This document shows positions 1 through 11,940 of a DNA stretch of 64,000 bases, one piece after another. Below the pieces are notes generated by a model. That model searched no databases. It saw nothing but the letters and a program-made list of their open reading frames with translations, and was not told where the DNA came from. The DNA comes from Nannobrachium achirus (lineage: Eukaryota > Chordata > Actinopteri > Myctophiformes > Myctophidae): the NCBI GenBank assembly GCA_963921795.1, contig OY997659.1:18815508-18879507 (forward strand), read 5' to 3'. Position numbers and translations under genes: made by a program. Positions within the stretch are counted from its first letter, which is position 1. Each line of letters starts with the position of its first letter.

Positions 1-1
1 G

Positions 2-1615
2 GACTTTGTCTCCGACGTGGTGAAACGCTTCACGATCGGACCCACCGCCACCAGGATAGGACTGGTTCTCTACAGCCAGCGTGCTGACCTGAAGTTCAAC
101 TTGAACAGCAACTTCACCAAACAAAATGTCATAGATCACATCGAGGCGTTGCGATACATCGGCGAGGGCACTTACACCGGCAACGCCATCAGAACAGCCA
201 CTCAAGCTTTCTCCAACGCCCGGGACGGAGTCAGGAAAGTAGCCGTCGTCCTCACAGACGGACAGACCGATCCGGTCAAAGACCCTGTTAAACTGGAGGA
301 GGCTGTGCGTGAGGCTCATAGCAGCAACATTGACATGCACGTGGTGGGGGTTTTCAACTCCTCGCACCCTAAAATAGACGATTTCAAGAAAGAGCTCAGA
401 CTCATTGCCTCGGACCCAGACGAAGAACATGAACACTATATTGAAGACTTCAATCATCTATCTGGTGATTGTGTTCTGTGTTTTGATTGATTGATTGAAT
501 ATTTTATTAGACAAAAATGAAGAACAGTACAAGTATAATCAATCGGTCTTGTTTACGTTGGAGGTTTTTCTTAGATTTCTTTTTCTTTTTTTATATATAT
601 ATAAATGCTGTTGCACAATAGTTGCTATCAGTATATGTAGCTTTGTTATGATACAATCTCAATGCATCTTACACGAATGTGTGAATTGGTTGACCTAAAG
701 CGATCTAAAAAATGTTTTATGTTTTTCAGCACTGGAGTCCAAACTCCTCAGTAAAATCTGTCAAGAGGAGCCCCCTATCCTTCATAATATCCATGGGCGT
801 AGAGATACGCTGGAATCTCTACTGGTGGAATATAATGTAATGAGATTCTTTTTGGTTTTTTTAAGTAAAGGTAGCAATACCACAATTTAGTCCAGTATTA
901 GAAAAATGAGTCAAACCTGATTAAGTTAAATGTTTAATGTATGTTTTGTGATAATCTAAATCTGCAAACTAACTAGCTGTCAAATAACTGTAGCGGAGTA
1001 AAAGTACAATATTTGCCTCTGTGTTTTTAGTGCAGTGGTTCTCAACCTTTTCAGGCCGCGACCCCCAATTTAACAGGGGACCCCCCCCCCCCCCCCCCCC
1101 CTGACGAGCAGTAAGAGTTGAGGCATTACATTTTGTATAACACAGTTCTATTAAAATGTGAAAATAGCGGATCTGTAGATCTGCAATTTTCACAATTTCT
1201 GCCTCTAATATTTGAAAATTTGGCCAATGTTTAATTTGTCATTTTAGAGGTATTAAGAAGTCCTTAAATTGTCACTTTAGAAATGTGCAGATACCCTCTG
1301 TACACTTAAACTTTACGCTGGTTTGTTTACTGTTGAGAGAGAAAACAATGTTGCAGATTAAGTTCATCATCTGGGGACCCCCCAAAAATAATTTGGGGAC
1401 CCCCCTGGGGTTCTCACATTGAGAACCAGTTTTTTTGTGGAGTAGAAGTATAAAGTAACTCAAGAACGTCCAAAAGACTACTTGAGGCAATGTACTTTAG
1501 ACCACTGACCATCATCTATACTGTATGTATCTCTACTCAGGTTCGGCCGCAAGGTGAAGATGGTGGCCTTAATCGTCGCCACAGCCGCAGGCATGGATCA
1601 TCATCATCATCATTG

Positions 1616-1652
<37 letters not shown>

Positions 1653-3084
1653 TATCATCTACCTCTAATGAGGTTCAGCCCGATCTGACTCCTCTACTGC
1701 CTGAAGGTAATAAGCAGTGGTGTGTTCTAGAATTTTGTTGAGGGCATACTATAATCTATGATCCACGGCCATTTATGTGGCCAGCGCATACGTCAGACAC
1801 GCTACTTTGAAAGGTTCACGAGGGCGTACGCTTTTTAAATATAAATTTCTTCTTCACAGTATACGGCGTAGACCCCCGTATCACGTACATAAGTAATAAA
1901 GTAGTAGTAGTAGTAATAAGCCATAGGGTCGATGCATACTCCACTTCAGAGCCGAATTTATTTCGGTTCGGTACGGGGAGTCACAAAATCTCGGCGGCAC
2001 CGAACAGCCCAATTAATGATGGTAGAACAAATAAGTAGAACAAATAAAGATATATTCAGCATAGATCGCGTATATACATAATATTTAGGACGGGTTAACC
2101 CTAACCCTAACCCATAAGTTATTTAAACATTAGCCTCAAACTGTTTAACCACATTAACCCTGGAGTTTCATTATAAGTGAAAAGATTTTATTTTATTTTT
2201 TAACTTTGAACCAACATGCTAGAAGCAATGAATAATAATAATAATAATCATAATTAATAATAGTATACAATTGAAATCATGTATCTCACAGACTCAAACA
2301 TATTTCTCCATCAGTGTCAACTCCTGCCGCGTCCCGCTGTAACCTGCCTTCGAGGCCAGGTCCTTGTCGTGACTACACCGTCCACTGGTACTACCTCAAA
2401 CAGGCCGACGCCTGTGCACAGTTCTGGTACGGAGGCTGCGGCGGAAATGACAATCGCTTTAAGACGGTCGACGAGTGCAGAGAAACATGCGTTCTATCGA
2501 GAACAGGTAAACTTTGTGATTCTTGACAATAATTCTGTTTTCAACCACATTTAAGTTGGTGTCCCTCCTCCCTATTTACATTTGGGCATGTCATGATAGT
2601 CAAATTATTGTGGGCTCGCTGAAAGGCTGTATGTTATTCCAAATCTTTATAGGTCAAGTTTATTCTCCTCAAAAAGATTAATACAGACAGTACAAAGGCA
2701 GGGCCTTTAGCCAATGAGGAGCAGCGTTCTTGGTGACATCACCACCAACAAGTGCGACGTGATATAAATAACAACAACACCCACATGAAATCTTTGGGCT
2801 CGCTGAGAGGCAAGACCAGTATGTTATATAAATAGGTCAAGTTTATTCTCCTCAAAAAGATTACAGAAAGTACAAAGGCAGGGCCTTTAGCCAATGAGGG
2901 AGCAGTGTTCTTGATCACCACCACTACGCTGAAAGCGTATGTTCTCCCAGGCCAGTATGTTCTCCCGAATCTTTATATACTCAGGTTATTCTCCTCAGAA
3001 AACTGTCCGACAGTACAAAGGCAGGGCCTTTAGCCAATGAGGGAGCAGCGAGCCCACACTGTTTCGTAAGACAGTATTTCTAGT

Positions 3085-3129
<45 letters not shown>

Positions 3130-4566
3130 ATTAAAGGTGGGCCGTTATCGGCGTTATCGTGCTGCGTTAACGGGAGACTCTTGTCGGCGGTAAAAAAAAA
3201 TATCGTCGTTAATCGCGGATCAAAGTTGGGTCTGGGAGCTGCATGCTCAATGACATCACACACAGGACAGCGCAGGCAGTCTGCTGCCATCTTACCTGAC
3301 TTAAACATCTCTGAATCAGAGACGTCTTCTGATTGGCTGTCACTGTGTCACAGCACTGTGCTTTTTACTTGTACACTCTTTGGGAACCCGCCCCTCTTTC
3401 AGAATGCAGGCTCACAGCTGTGACGTGACAGTGTGTTTGTTTCGGTTTTAGCGACTTAGTGTTTGACACGTAATGAAGCGCGTTTATCTATCTGGATATG
3501 AAAAAATGAACTGCAGGCAGCAGCAATCAGGTAAATAAAGATTCAACTTGCACTGTGTGTTGTTTAACTTGTTGTGTTGTGCGTTTCAGCCACGTTGTTG
3601 CGTGCTGGTGTTTGTTGTGTAATCTGATCTCTCTCATCATCACTTGCTGCGGCTGCCTGTCTGACTCGCTGCAGTCAGCGACTACAGTTGTGATTTTGTT
3701 TCTGATTTTGTTTGGTTGTTTTTTTAGGTCCAGTTTGTTTGTTGTTGGTGCTGCCTGCAGCTGCTGCTGGTTCTTAGTTGTTAATTTGAGATTTTGCAAA
3801 AACGAGACAGAGTACACTGTCAAAAATATTTTGTTCACCAACATTTCTTTTTCTTTTTTTTTTATTAAATAAATAGGCTACAAATAAAATAAACATGCAG
3901 CTGTTAATATGGGCTCATTGGGCTGTTTGCAGACAAATACATTTACTGCACCCAGCATTTAGCTTGTCAGAGTGGTCTTGTTGGAGCGCCTTAGTGCAGC
4001 TACCTATGTGCAACTTCTTCCAGAGAGATTGATTGATTGATTGATTGATTGATTGACTGATTGATTGATTGTAGTTTCATGACAGTACAGTTCACTGGTA
4101 CAAGATCAACTCAAAGGAGATCCTAGTAAGCTTTTCGCCTTATTTACACAGGAAACCTTTATGTATCTCATATAACATTGAATGACAGACGGATAGAACT
4201 CCATTATCATTTGCAAAAGGGCTCCTGCCCCCATCCTTGCAGGGGGGCCCGCGATTTTCAGGGATGCCACTAATTTTGAAGGCCTTCGGCAGACTTAAAA
4301 TGAGCCATTTTAATCGCGATTAATCGCGATTAACTCCAGGATTGAGTGCGATTAATCGCGATTAAAAAAAAATAATCGTTGCCCACCTCTAATATATATA
4401 TATTATGTATATCCGCAAATGTTCGGTTCGGGGGTCGGTCTATCCCCGTTTCACAGTTAAGTTGTTGACTTAATCTTGTTTTTGTTTTCCCTCAGCTGGA
4501 AAAAAACAAGGGCAAGACACTCATATGAAGAGGCCCCAGAGTGAACTCTCTACTTCAGTGGAATAA
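2..4566 (+). CDS. col28a1: Collagen alpha-1(XXVIII) chain, C-terminal exons (partial at 5')
   Basis: Five exons read in one frame: 2-464 (open at the window edge), 730-836, 1541-1706, 2315-2506 and 4496-4566, all with GT-AG borders and matching phases; stop TAA at 4564-4566. The first encodes most of a von Willebrand factor A domain, with the MIDAS-type Thr in TYTGNAI and Asp in LTDGQTD. Exon 3 is a basic, then Ser-rich linker (about 22 residues almost all Ser). Exon 4 is a Kunitz/BPTI domain with six cysteines in order (CNLP, GPC, DAC, GGC, DEC, ETC) and Arg after the second Cys at the P1 position. A C-terminal VWA followed by one terminal Kunitz domain is the layout of collagen XXVIII, a secreted extracellular-matrix collagen of peripheral nerve. 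The collagenous part and the first VWA lie upstream of the window. The P1' residue is Asp rather than a small residue, so strong protease inhibition is doubtful. Collagen VI alpha-3 is the main alternative, but it has other modules between VWA and Kunitz. Confidence 0.9.
1033..1430 (+). mobile_element. hAT-type MITE, CAGTGGTTCTCAA family, in col28a1 intron
   Basis: Starts CAGTGGTTCTCAACC and ends with the complementary GAGAACCAG. It holds a poly-C run (about 1080-1101) and a small hairpin at 1153-1190 (TGTGAAAATAGCGGATCT and its complement). Related copies lie near 32837, 37009, 53170-53735 and 56240-56825. Confidence 0.7.
1597..1660 (+). repeat. (TCA)n trinucleotide repeat inside col28a1 coding exon
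   Basis: A nearly pure ATC/TCA run broken by single substitutions. Read in the exon frame it is TCA codons and gives a poly-Ser tract with two Leu interruptions. It is coding and likely length-variable. Confidence 0.9.
2092..2113 (+). repeat. Short interstitial telomere-like CCCTAA repeat
   Basis: About three units of CCCTAA/CCCTAACC in an intron of col28a1. The CCCTAACC-like tracts near 5140-5170 (as TTAGGG), 13195-13212 and 34307-34380 lie inside inverted-repeat elements, so element-borne sequence is as likely an origin as a telomere. Confidence 0.6.
2630..3052 (+). repeat. Imperfect triplicated unit in last col28a1 intron
   Basis: Three copies of a segment carrying AGTACAAAGGCAGGGCCTTT then AGCCAATGAG occur at about 2650-2725, 2830-2905 and 2985-3050, each preceded by TTATTCTCCTCA. 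Spacing differs between copies. No coding potential is seen. Confidence 0.8.
3132..4391 (+). mobile_element. hAT-like non-autonomous element flanked by TA-rich sequence
   Basis: Left end TTAAAGGTGGGC and right end GCCCACCTCTAA are inverted copies, and subterminal sequence on the right is rich in ATTAATCGCGATTAA. Both ends sit in (TA)n, so the 8-bp target duplication cannot be placed exactly. No transposase is readable inside. A LINE 3' fragment (4028-4165) is nested near the right end. Confidence 0.65.
4028..4165 (-). mobile_element. LINE 3' end fragment with (CAAT)n tail
   Basis: On the minus strand this ends in a CAATCAAT tail (4028-4070 on plus). The adjoining sequence (tacagttcactggtacaaga and aggagatcctagtaagcttt) matches, in reverse, the tail of the LINE fragment at 14085-14500. 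Confidence 0.75.
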
Positions 4567-5072
4567 TTAATTGTATCACTTTCACCTGTGTTTGAAACCA
4601 TGCATGGTTTTATATGCAAATATATATGGGTCCATTTGTCATCCTACATTTGTAGGAATATAGCAGTGGTAATGGGAAATTCATTCATAAGAAGCTGCTG
4701 TTCATTAGTAACTACTAACTACTGTAGGCCTACTGCTAAGAACACTGTAGAATCATTATTGATTTATCGATTGAATTCTTTGTAACAAGTTTGTTGATGG
4801 TACATGTGTACCTAACATTATGCTAAAATGACACAAATAGTCCCAGGGACTTAAAAGGGTTTTTCAGATTTTTCATATTCCATCCTGATTGGCTAAGATT
4901 GGCTTCCAAAGTTTGCAGGAGTGCTCCGTTTTCGAAAAAATGCTATCCTTTTCCCACCAGCAGGCCAACTTTTGCAAAAGACATTCTTTGAACAAAATGC
5001 CTCAAATCATGAACGCAGCATCCGATTGCTTGAAAGGCAGAAAAAGATTATTCCAAAAAGGGGGTCGCTCTC

Positions 5073-5230
5073 CATTCCGACATGTCGCCACTCCGAAATT
5101 GACTTCTTATTGTCGGAGTGGCGACACTTCCATAGGGGTTACGTTTAGGGTAAGGGTTAGAGATAGGGTTAGTGTCGGAATGGAGACATGTCGGAAAGGA
5201 GACATGTCGCAGTGGCGGGGTGTAACCATT
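5073..5230. repeat. Inverted repeat with CGCCACTCCGA hairpin
   Basis: CGCCACTCCGA (about 5086) pairs with TCGGAGTGGCG (about 5115), and CATTCCGACATGTC near the left edge pairs with GACATGTCGGAA on the right. It includes a telomere-like TTAGGGTAAGGG tract. It is a foldback element of unknown family. Confidence 0.6.
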
Positions 5231-5709
5231 CCAAAAACAGCTAAACAGATTGTGGTTTTTTTGTACATCTCTTCTTTTTTTGGTGGTCGGGGACAAAAGT
5301 AGGCTAATATATAATATAATATTAAAGTAATATATTACTCTTGATTCCAAGTAATAAGTAATATAATAGTATTACTTTTTAAAGGAGTAATATGTAATAA
5401 GTAACATATTACTCTCCTGAGTATTATTACCCAACACTGGTCACAGCACAAAGTGGTAGCCAGTGCAGCAGTGTTTGGAAATTAGAAATGAGGATCTTCT
5501 ACGCTTTGACCAGTTAAATTTCTGAATGACCAGAGTACCTTTGGTGCATGCGCAAGACCAGCAGCAGGAAAGAATGCACAGGAGCATGTTTTATTTAAAT
5601 GTATTTTGATTAACAAGGTGCTAAGTAAGGACACTAGTAATATTTTCTTTATATTACAAACTGCTGCATGTAAGTTGTATTAGGCCTATAGTAGCCTGGG
5701 ATCGCTTCC

Positions 5710-5882
5710 AATTTCGGTCTTTTGATCGGTCGGGAGCGGATGGCGTCAAAATGGACTACACTTTGGCCGGAAACACCAAACCTTGTTTCCTGCCAAAGTG
5801 TAGTCCGTTTTGACTACAAAATTACGTAGGATGCCATCCGGTCTAGACCGGATCAAACGACCTGTTTAGTAAACCGAAGACC
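5710..5882. repeat. Foldback (MITE-like) inverted repeat
   Basis: The left arm (TTTCGGTCTTTTGATCGGTC ... TGGACTACACTTTGGC) is complementary to the right arm (GCCAAAGTGTAGTCCGTTTT ... GATCAAACGACC ... AAACCGAAGACC). The loop is about 17 nt. No coding sequence. Confidence 0.75.
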
Positions 5883-6679
5883 AGAAAGCCTGGTGACGCG
5901 AGGTTAGGCCTATAGTTTTTCTTTCAAATAAAAATCATTGCTAAGACAAAAGTCGTATGGAGAGGATCTCAGAGTTACAAATGTGTATACATGTTCATGG
6001 TTTGTATACATGTTCATGGTTCCTATCTGTTTATGTGAAACTTTGCACACACGGACCCTTGAGGCCAAGTTGACTTGAAAAACAAACCTTTTTATTTTAG
6101 CTACTCCTACAGATTTTGTCCCGCAAATCGGTACACATTATCTATATAGTCATGATGTGATCAACACGGTTCAGTCCGATATTTCATATTCCATCCGGAT
6201 TGGCTAAGATTGACATCTAAAGTTTGCAGGAGTGGCTCGCTTTGAACAAAATGCCTCAAATACGAAACGATTCCATTCACCTCTATAATGACTGAATTGT
6301 GAACATTGCTGGCCCATAATATCCTACTTGGCCTTGTGAAGACCTGTGTCCGATGAGCACTTTTTATAGTTGTTTGTTAGTTTCTTTCTCCACCATCTCC
6401 ACCATCGTATGCCAAAGTATACATTGGGCTATATTTCTTAGCGATTATTCTAACGAGTACTATTTTTGATTACTTGAATAATCAAGAGTATTTTTGTCAT
6501 ATATACTGTAAATATCAATGAATCAATTAAGTTTATTTTATACACAATGGAGTCATGCACAAAATCAAATCTACAAGCTGGGATGGATTGTGAGCTTGTG
6601 GATCTACAATTTACCTTTTTGCTTTTCGTCTATAATGACATGCCTAAAATCATAATAGATTAAGTTGATGTGTTCCTAG

Positions 6680-7061
6680 TAGGGCTGGGACTTGAACTGA
6701 TTAATTGCGATTAATTAATAACAGAAAATTAACGTGATTAAAAAACTTAACGCATTTTAATCGCACTTAGTTTTTGCACCACAGAACCTTCAGTTTCGGG
6801 CATACTGATCATAGCGATGCACCAAACAAGAAGAGACAACAAACGCAAAGGGAGAAGTAGCCGATCAGAGCGCTTTGCTTGGCCCAGTGGATGCGAAATT
6901 TAGATTTAAAAAACTCACTTGTTGATTCACTCAAAATGTGTTTTACTTGAAGAAAAAAAATGCTTCTCAGGTCAAAAATCGATGTGCAATTAAAATGCGA
7001 TTAATTAATCACAGAGCCTGTAATTAATTAGATTACACTTTTTAATCACATCCCAGCCATA
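6680..7061. mobile_element. hAT-type MITE with 8-bp TSD GTTCCTAG
   Basis: TIRs are TAGGGCTGGGA and TCCCAGCCATA, with ATTAATTGCGATTAATTAA-type subterminal repeats on both sides. GTTCCTAG lies directly outside each end (6672-6679 and 7062-7069). Non-autonomous, about 382 bp. Confidence 0.9.
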
Positions 7062-7499
7062 GTTCCTAGATAACATAAATCTTATGAGCTAATGTGGGAC
7101 GTTGATAGAATGGAGCTGAACCCAGTCTTGTCTGTTGTTAATATACCAGATTGTGATTTTTATCTTGTAAGATTTCCTTTATCTTAGGAATGTGGTATGT
7201 GAGAAGTCGTATGCTTGAATTATTTAGAGGATCGCTTCATTTTCCATCAGGATACACTGATACAAAAGGTGAGACTATTAAGGTAGAGTTTTGGAGAGTC
7301 TTTCCAGGATATACCTTCCATAGGCCATATATGGGCAACCGGCAGCCCGAGGGCCACATGCAGTCCCTACCTTTTTTTTTTTTTTTTTTTTTAAATCCCT
7401 GTGCTGCTATTGACTTCCGCACTGCTCTGAAATTGTTCCTCAATATTCTATGCTTTTATTTTTTTCTTGCTTTATTTTAATTATTTCTTTTTTATGTAT

Positions 7500-7625
7500 T
7501 TTTTATTTTATTTTTATTTTACATTTTCTCTGTTAAGCACTTGTGCTTCATTTTATGCTCTGTAAAGCACTTTGAGCTGCATTTCATGTCATGAAAGGTG
7601 CTATACAAATAAAGTTTTATTATTA
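7500..7625 (+). mobile_element. LINE (L2/CR1-like) 3' tail
   Basis: Reads AAAGCACTTTGAGCTGCATT, GGTGCTATACAAATAAAG, then a (TTA)n tail. This is the usual 3' end of L2/CR1-type LINEs in fish. The poly-T at 7371-7392 lies just upstream. No reverse-transcriptase frame remains. Confidence 0.7.
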
Positions 7626-10600
7626 TTATTATTACTTTATGTGGCCCACAGGTTAATACTGATATATTATTGATTTCAGCTGTGACAATTCCCAACATAC
7701 AAACACGACCCTCTTTAATTATTCAATCTCTATTAGTAGCTTAATGACTAGTATTAAAATGTTGTTGTCTTTTTCATGTCTAATGTATTTTATTTAAGTT
7801 TGTGAAGTTAACATAGCATTTGAAATTAAACTTTTCAGGATTCAAATTCAATCCTGCACGTGTTTTGACCATGTTTTGCTACTTTTATGTGACATAGAAT
7901 GACAATATAGGACAATATTTTATGCAGAGATGAGAGGTTTTTGCCCAGTTTCTGCCATATGCAATGTGGCCCTCTGGAGTAATGGTAGAAATAGTGTCAA
8001 AGGCTATACTGGCATGAGGGTTTCCAGCTAAGGAGCGATGCGTATTACGGTAATACTGTATGCAGGGTATACTAAAGACACATAATGACTTGTGGGATGT
8101 TATACTATATATGGGAAGTGTTAAATCTTTTGACTTAGAAATAAAACCTGTTACATTTAAAAGTAAACCCTGTTACTAAAATCTGTTTTAGTGGTGGCAT
8201 GAGGGATTTGTCCCCTAAAATCCATAATTGTGGAGACAGTCCTGGAAAACTTTTAAAGATGGATAAGACAACGATTACCAGAAAGGTCTTTACATTTTTC
8301 AAACCAGTACCACCTTCCAAAAAGACAGTACCTTGGAACTGCATGTAGAAATGTGCCCACCTACCTTTTGCATTTCCAACATTTAAACCTAAAAACATCT
8401 TAAAACATTTCAAAATGCTCAAATGTTCCCATTCTATAATCTTCATAGAACAGCAAGCTGTCCAAATTAACTGAAAACACAGCTTTTCTCTCTCTTCATA
8501 CAGTATTGTGTTATAAGAAAGCAAAGTGGTGTAAGAAGTTCTCTAGAAAAAGTCATATAGTCACAGTTTTACTTGAGTAAATATACTTAAAGTAGGCTAC
8601 CAAAGTAAAAGTACACATTTTTCAAAATGTGTCGAACCTTTTAAAAAATATACCAAAGTAACTTGATGCAGTGGAGTAGAAGCACAGTATACAAATTTGA
8701 AATGCACAAGTAAGTAAAACTAGAAGTAAAAGTACCTCAAAGAATGTACAGAACCTGAGTAAATGTTCTTAATAACCTCAACAATCATTTCCTACTCAAA
8801 CCCAGTTGCTCATCTTACCTCATAGCCACAATTAACACACTGAACAAATAACTGCCACACTGCAGGACAGACCAAGAATCACATCTTTAGATCTATAACC
8901 TCAAGTGAGCATAAATAGCTGCTCTAATATCTATATCTAATATAATATCTAACCCTAATAATACTTACAGTTACACTAGTTTCCCAGGAGAATAATTATA
9001 TATCAGGAGCTCAATAGAATATCTTCACGTGACACAAAACACAACTTTGGCTCTATAGTACATTGAGAACACAGGTTTGAATCCGACACCACTCCTGTGT
9101 GCCTTCACGTATCGTCAGATGTCCAGCTCAGCAATGTGCAGTCATGTCCTCATCTCTGGTCCATCATGTCCCTATTTTCCCCTCCTGTTGGGTGGATAAT
9201 AGGGATGTACTGTAACTAGAAAGAAGCAATTCTGGTGTGGTTTCCTATTTATTGTCTGGATATCCATTTACTATCCAGACTTGTTGGGCAATCACACTAT
9301 AATCATGTGAGGCTTGATCTATTTATAGTCCATTAAATTGCCTATTTATAATCTGGATAGTTTATCTACAAAGAAAGTCTATTTTTTAAACTTGCTCTGA
9401 AGAAGGCTTCACGCCGAAACGCGTTAGCATTCAGAATAAAATGGAACTTAATATCTGAGCCCGTCTTGTATTCTCATTCTGGTGTGCTGCTTTTACCACT
9501 CATGTGGAACCTTGTATAAAGTCTATTTATAGTCTGGATAGCCAGAATGTCATGTGAAACTTGACCTATTTATAATCACGTAAATTGCCTATTTATAGTG
9601 TGGATTGGTTATCTATCTATAAATAAATAAATAAAGTAGCACTATAGTGTGTTGTCCCTGTTGGGCAACCACACTAATAATGATACAAATAAAAACCCCA
9701 CAATATATTATGATCCATGATACAGTATTTACCACAATATTTAAAATACATTAATAAATAAATAGGAAAATAGGGATGTAATAATGATACAAAAAACCCC
9801 ACGATATAATAATATTACAGTCCATGATACAATTTTTTAATTCATTTATATAATAATAAATCAATAATGAAAGAAATTATGTTCCAAATGTTTACTTATG
9901 CTCAAGATATGGATGCTTGTTTGAGGCCTTGTGCCTCATTTTGCTAGAGTCTCTTAGTACAAAGCCAGCAGCACTGTTTGACTAAAGCTGAGAAGGTTAT
10001 AGCTGCTGAGCTAAATGGCACGACTATGTTGCTCTGCCAATGTGTTAGCTGAATGAAATGAGAGAGTTGCTAGAATAAGTATAGGCAGGCTGTTTCACTC
10101 TCATTACTCCGCTGCTGTTCAAACAAAATGTTAAGCTTTTCAGCCTGAATAACTATGGTATGGACATCACTGGCCCACGATAATATTGAGACATTTGTTA
10201 TTACTGTGACATCCCGGTAATGGCAATATTGTTAAATCCCAACTTGTTTTTTCCACCCCAAAAAAAGGTTGTTCCAGCTTAAGGTTTTGCTGTTGTATAA
10301 TCCTGCCCTTATTTTGACTCCAGTTTCTTGATTAATTGATTGAATGCTTTATTGGACGAAGATGTGAAGGTACTTGTTTACATTGTGGCCCTATGAATTG
10401 AATTAATCAACAGAGCAAAAGATATTATCACATTAATAGGCCTTCATGTCATTGAAAAATACAAATAGCTAGTATATATTTACAAAGGAGAAAATACTGG
10501 AAATGGAAAAAACTGGCGGCGGTGTATGTCCCCTACTTTCAAGGGGCTTTAAAATCTAACTCCACTTGAATTGTCTGACAGATGCTTTTTTCAGGAAGCC

Positions 10601-10884
10601 AGAAGTTCACATCATTTGATGGATGATGTCAGAGCATTGCAGATGCAATGGCCAAGTTTTGAGGCCATGTTTGTGCTAAATCTGGGGGTTACCAGATCGG
10701 GGGAGATCCCTCTGGTGTTCTGCCTGTGGGCACTGAGTATCTTAATGACCAATCCCATTAACATTTGCTTAATCCTGTTTTAGTGAGTTGGTGATACAGT
10801 AAGTGAGTCATGCATGGTCTTGAGGCTTTTGGATGTCAATCCAGAGGTCGGTACTGGAGTTTTGCATTCTCTTTAGCCAAAGTC
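7626..10884. other. Intergenic stretch without a recognised gene
   Basis: I see only repeat remnants: a Tol2-like AAGTAAAAGTAC-rich segment (8525-8770), imperfect repeats of CTATTTATAGTCTGGATAG (9240-9620), a CACGCCGAAACGCGTTAGC motif (about 9410) seen in other dispersed repeats, two related stretches with GATACAAAAAA/CCCACAATATA near 9680 and 9790, and a LINE-tail-like TGATTGAATGCTTTATTGGA (about 10339, minus strand). The frames present are short and unlike any protein family I know. Confidence 0.6.
8525..8770. repeat. Tol2-like hAT MITE remnant
   Basis: Contains TTTTACTTGAGTAAATATAC, AAGTAAAAGTAC and similar short repeats on both strands, as in the subterminal regions of fish Tol2-class hAT elements. 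Ends are too decayed to place a target duplication. Similar sequence recurs at 48310-48490, 50360-50640 and 56060-57060. Confidence 0.55.
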
Positions 10885-11901
10885 TCATCTTCTCCGGCTA
10901 GTCTCTCCCTTTCCTTGCCCACTTTCTCCTGCGGCATGCACCAACAAGTTTCTTTGGTTCCTCAGTTCGTCCAATACCAACTGCAGTTGGTATTGGAGTT
11001 GTTCATTCTTCTTAGCCAAAGCGTCCTTTTCTCCAGCTAGTCCCCGTCTCTCTTTCCCCCATTTCTCCTGCTCCATGCTAAATGCCAAGAACCACCGAGT
11101 CTCTTTGGTCCTCAGCTCTTCCTGGATAAGGTCCAATTGGTGCTTGAGCTGTCTGTTCTCTGTGATGAGCGTTTCATGGCAAGAGCAGTCAATTCTTATT
11201 TTCCACAGGTCTACCAACTGCTCACATTCCTCTTTCCACGTTTTGCGTTTCTCAAACAGGCCCCTCTTGTTGTCCTCTCTCTCAATGCAGTGATGCTCCT
11301 CCTCCTTCCCTTCCAACCTCTTTTGGAGTTGAAGGAGGGCCATGTCCATTTCCATGTCCTGTTGCTCTTTCTCTGTGCTCTCCTCCTCCATGGCTTGAAT
11401 CGTTTGCTCTGCAGAGACTAACCTTTTAACCGACGTCTGCAGCTCTTCAACCAGTTGTGTTCTCTCCTCATCCCAGATCTTCTGCTTTGCAAACATCTCT
11501 TCCCTGAGGCTCTCTAACTGGCGTTTCATCAATATGTGGTTATCCTTAAACATCAAAAATGTTGTTGCCAGTCGCGTCGTGACGAGCAATCCCTTCGACC
11601 ACATGCAGTAACGTCCGTTATATATGCGTCGGCCGTGACGTAACAAAGACATGGCACAAAACCTATATCCAGATATGGACGTCCGCAGGCAGTAAGTCAC
11701 ATCGCCATCAAGGGGCCGCCGACCGAAGAGCCCAACCCAACCAGATGTGTGTCCAGTCCACAAACGTGAGTTATTGTGGGCAGAATTGTGTTCAGAACTG
11801 TTCCCACCAGCAGCTTTTTGTCGCTCACAGAAGGCAACCAAATGAATTAAACAATGAAAAGTTGTCATATTTACACGTAAAACAGATTCACTATTATTCA
11901 T
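10885..11901 (-). CDS. Intronless coiled-coil protein of unknown function
   Basis: An uninterrupted 338-codon minus-strand frame. Residues 1-120 have no clear domain; from about residue 125 to the end the chain is a charged coiled coil rich in Glu, Lys, Gln and Leu (LESLREEMFAKQKIWDEER, EGKEEEHHCIEREDNKRG). Several in-frame ATGs exist (11901, then Met codons at residues 12, 83, 102, 118 and 125). A start near residue 118, just before the coiled coil, is as likely as the first one. The last 15 or so residues (GESGQGKGETSRRR) come from a frameshifted copy of a module present just upstream, so the 3' end is a tandem duplication that has lost frame. I do not recognise the family. It could be a lineage-specific gene, a retrocopy of a coiled-coil gene or a decaying pseudogene. 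No polyadenylation tail or intron remnant was seen. Confidence 0.5.
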   Translation of the reverse strand: MNNSESVLRVNMTTFHCLIHLVAFCERQKAAGGNSSEHNSAHNNSRLWTGHTSGWVGLFGRRPLDGDVTYCLRTSISGYRFCAMSLLRHGRRIYNGRYCMWSKGLLVTTRLATTFLMFKDNHILMKRQLESLREEMFAKQKIWDEERTQLVEELQTSVKRLVSAEQTIQAMEEESTEKEQQDMEMDMALLQLQKRLEGKEEEHHCIEREDNKRGLFEKRKTWKEECEQLVDLWKIRIDCSCHETLITENRQLKHQLDLIQEELRTKETRWFLAFSMEQEKWGKERRGLAGEKDALAKKNEQLQYQLQLVLDELRNQRNLLVHAAGESGQGKGETSRRR

Positions 11902-11940
11902 GACACGTAACGTAACTGGCTATCCTACTTTTCTCTATAG

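Noticed and set aside
2092-2113. Telomere or chromosome-fusion scar
   Set aside because: Only about three CCCTAA units; similar tracts in this window lie inside inverted-repeat elements, so an element origin is as likely.
3181-3872. Open frames of 80-105 codons inside the 3132-4391 element
   Set aside because: No transposase motifs, and frames on both strands overlap; chance frames are more likely.
8135-8524. 129-codon minus-strand open frame
   Set aside because: It has no family resemblance I can name and no splice or promoter context, and the region looks like decayed repeat.
9400-9430. CACGCCGAAACGCGTTAGC motif as a regulatory site
   Set aside because: It looks like a dispersed-repeat motif; a related GTTTTGGC...CTGAGGAAG stretch lies at about 30270.
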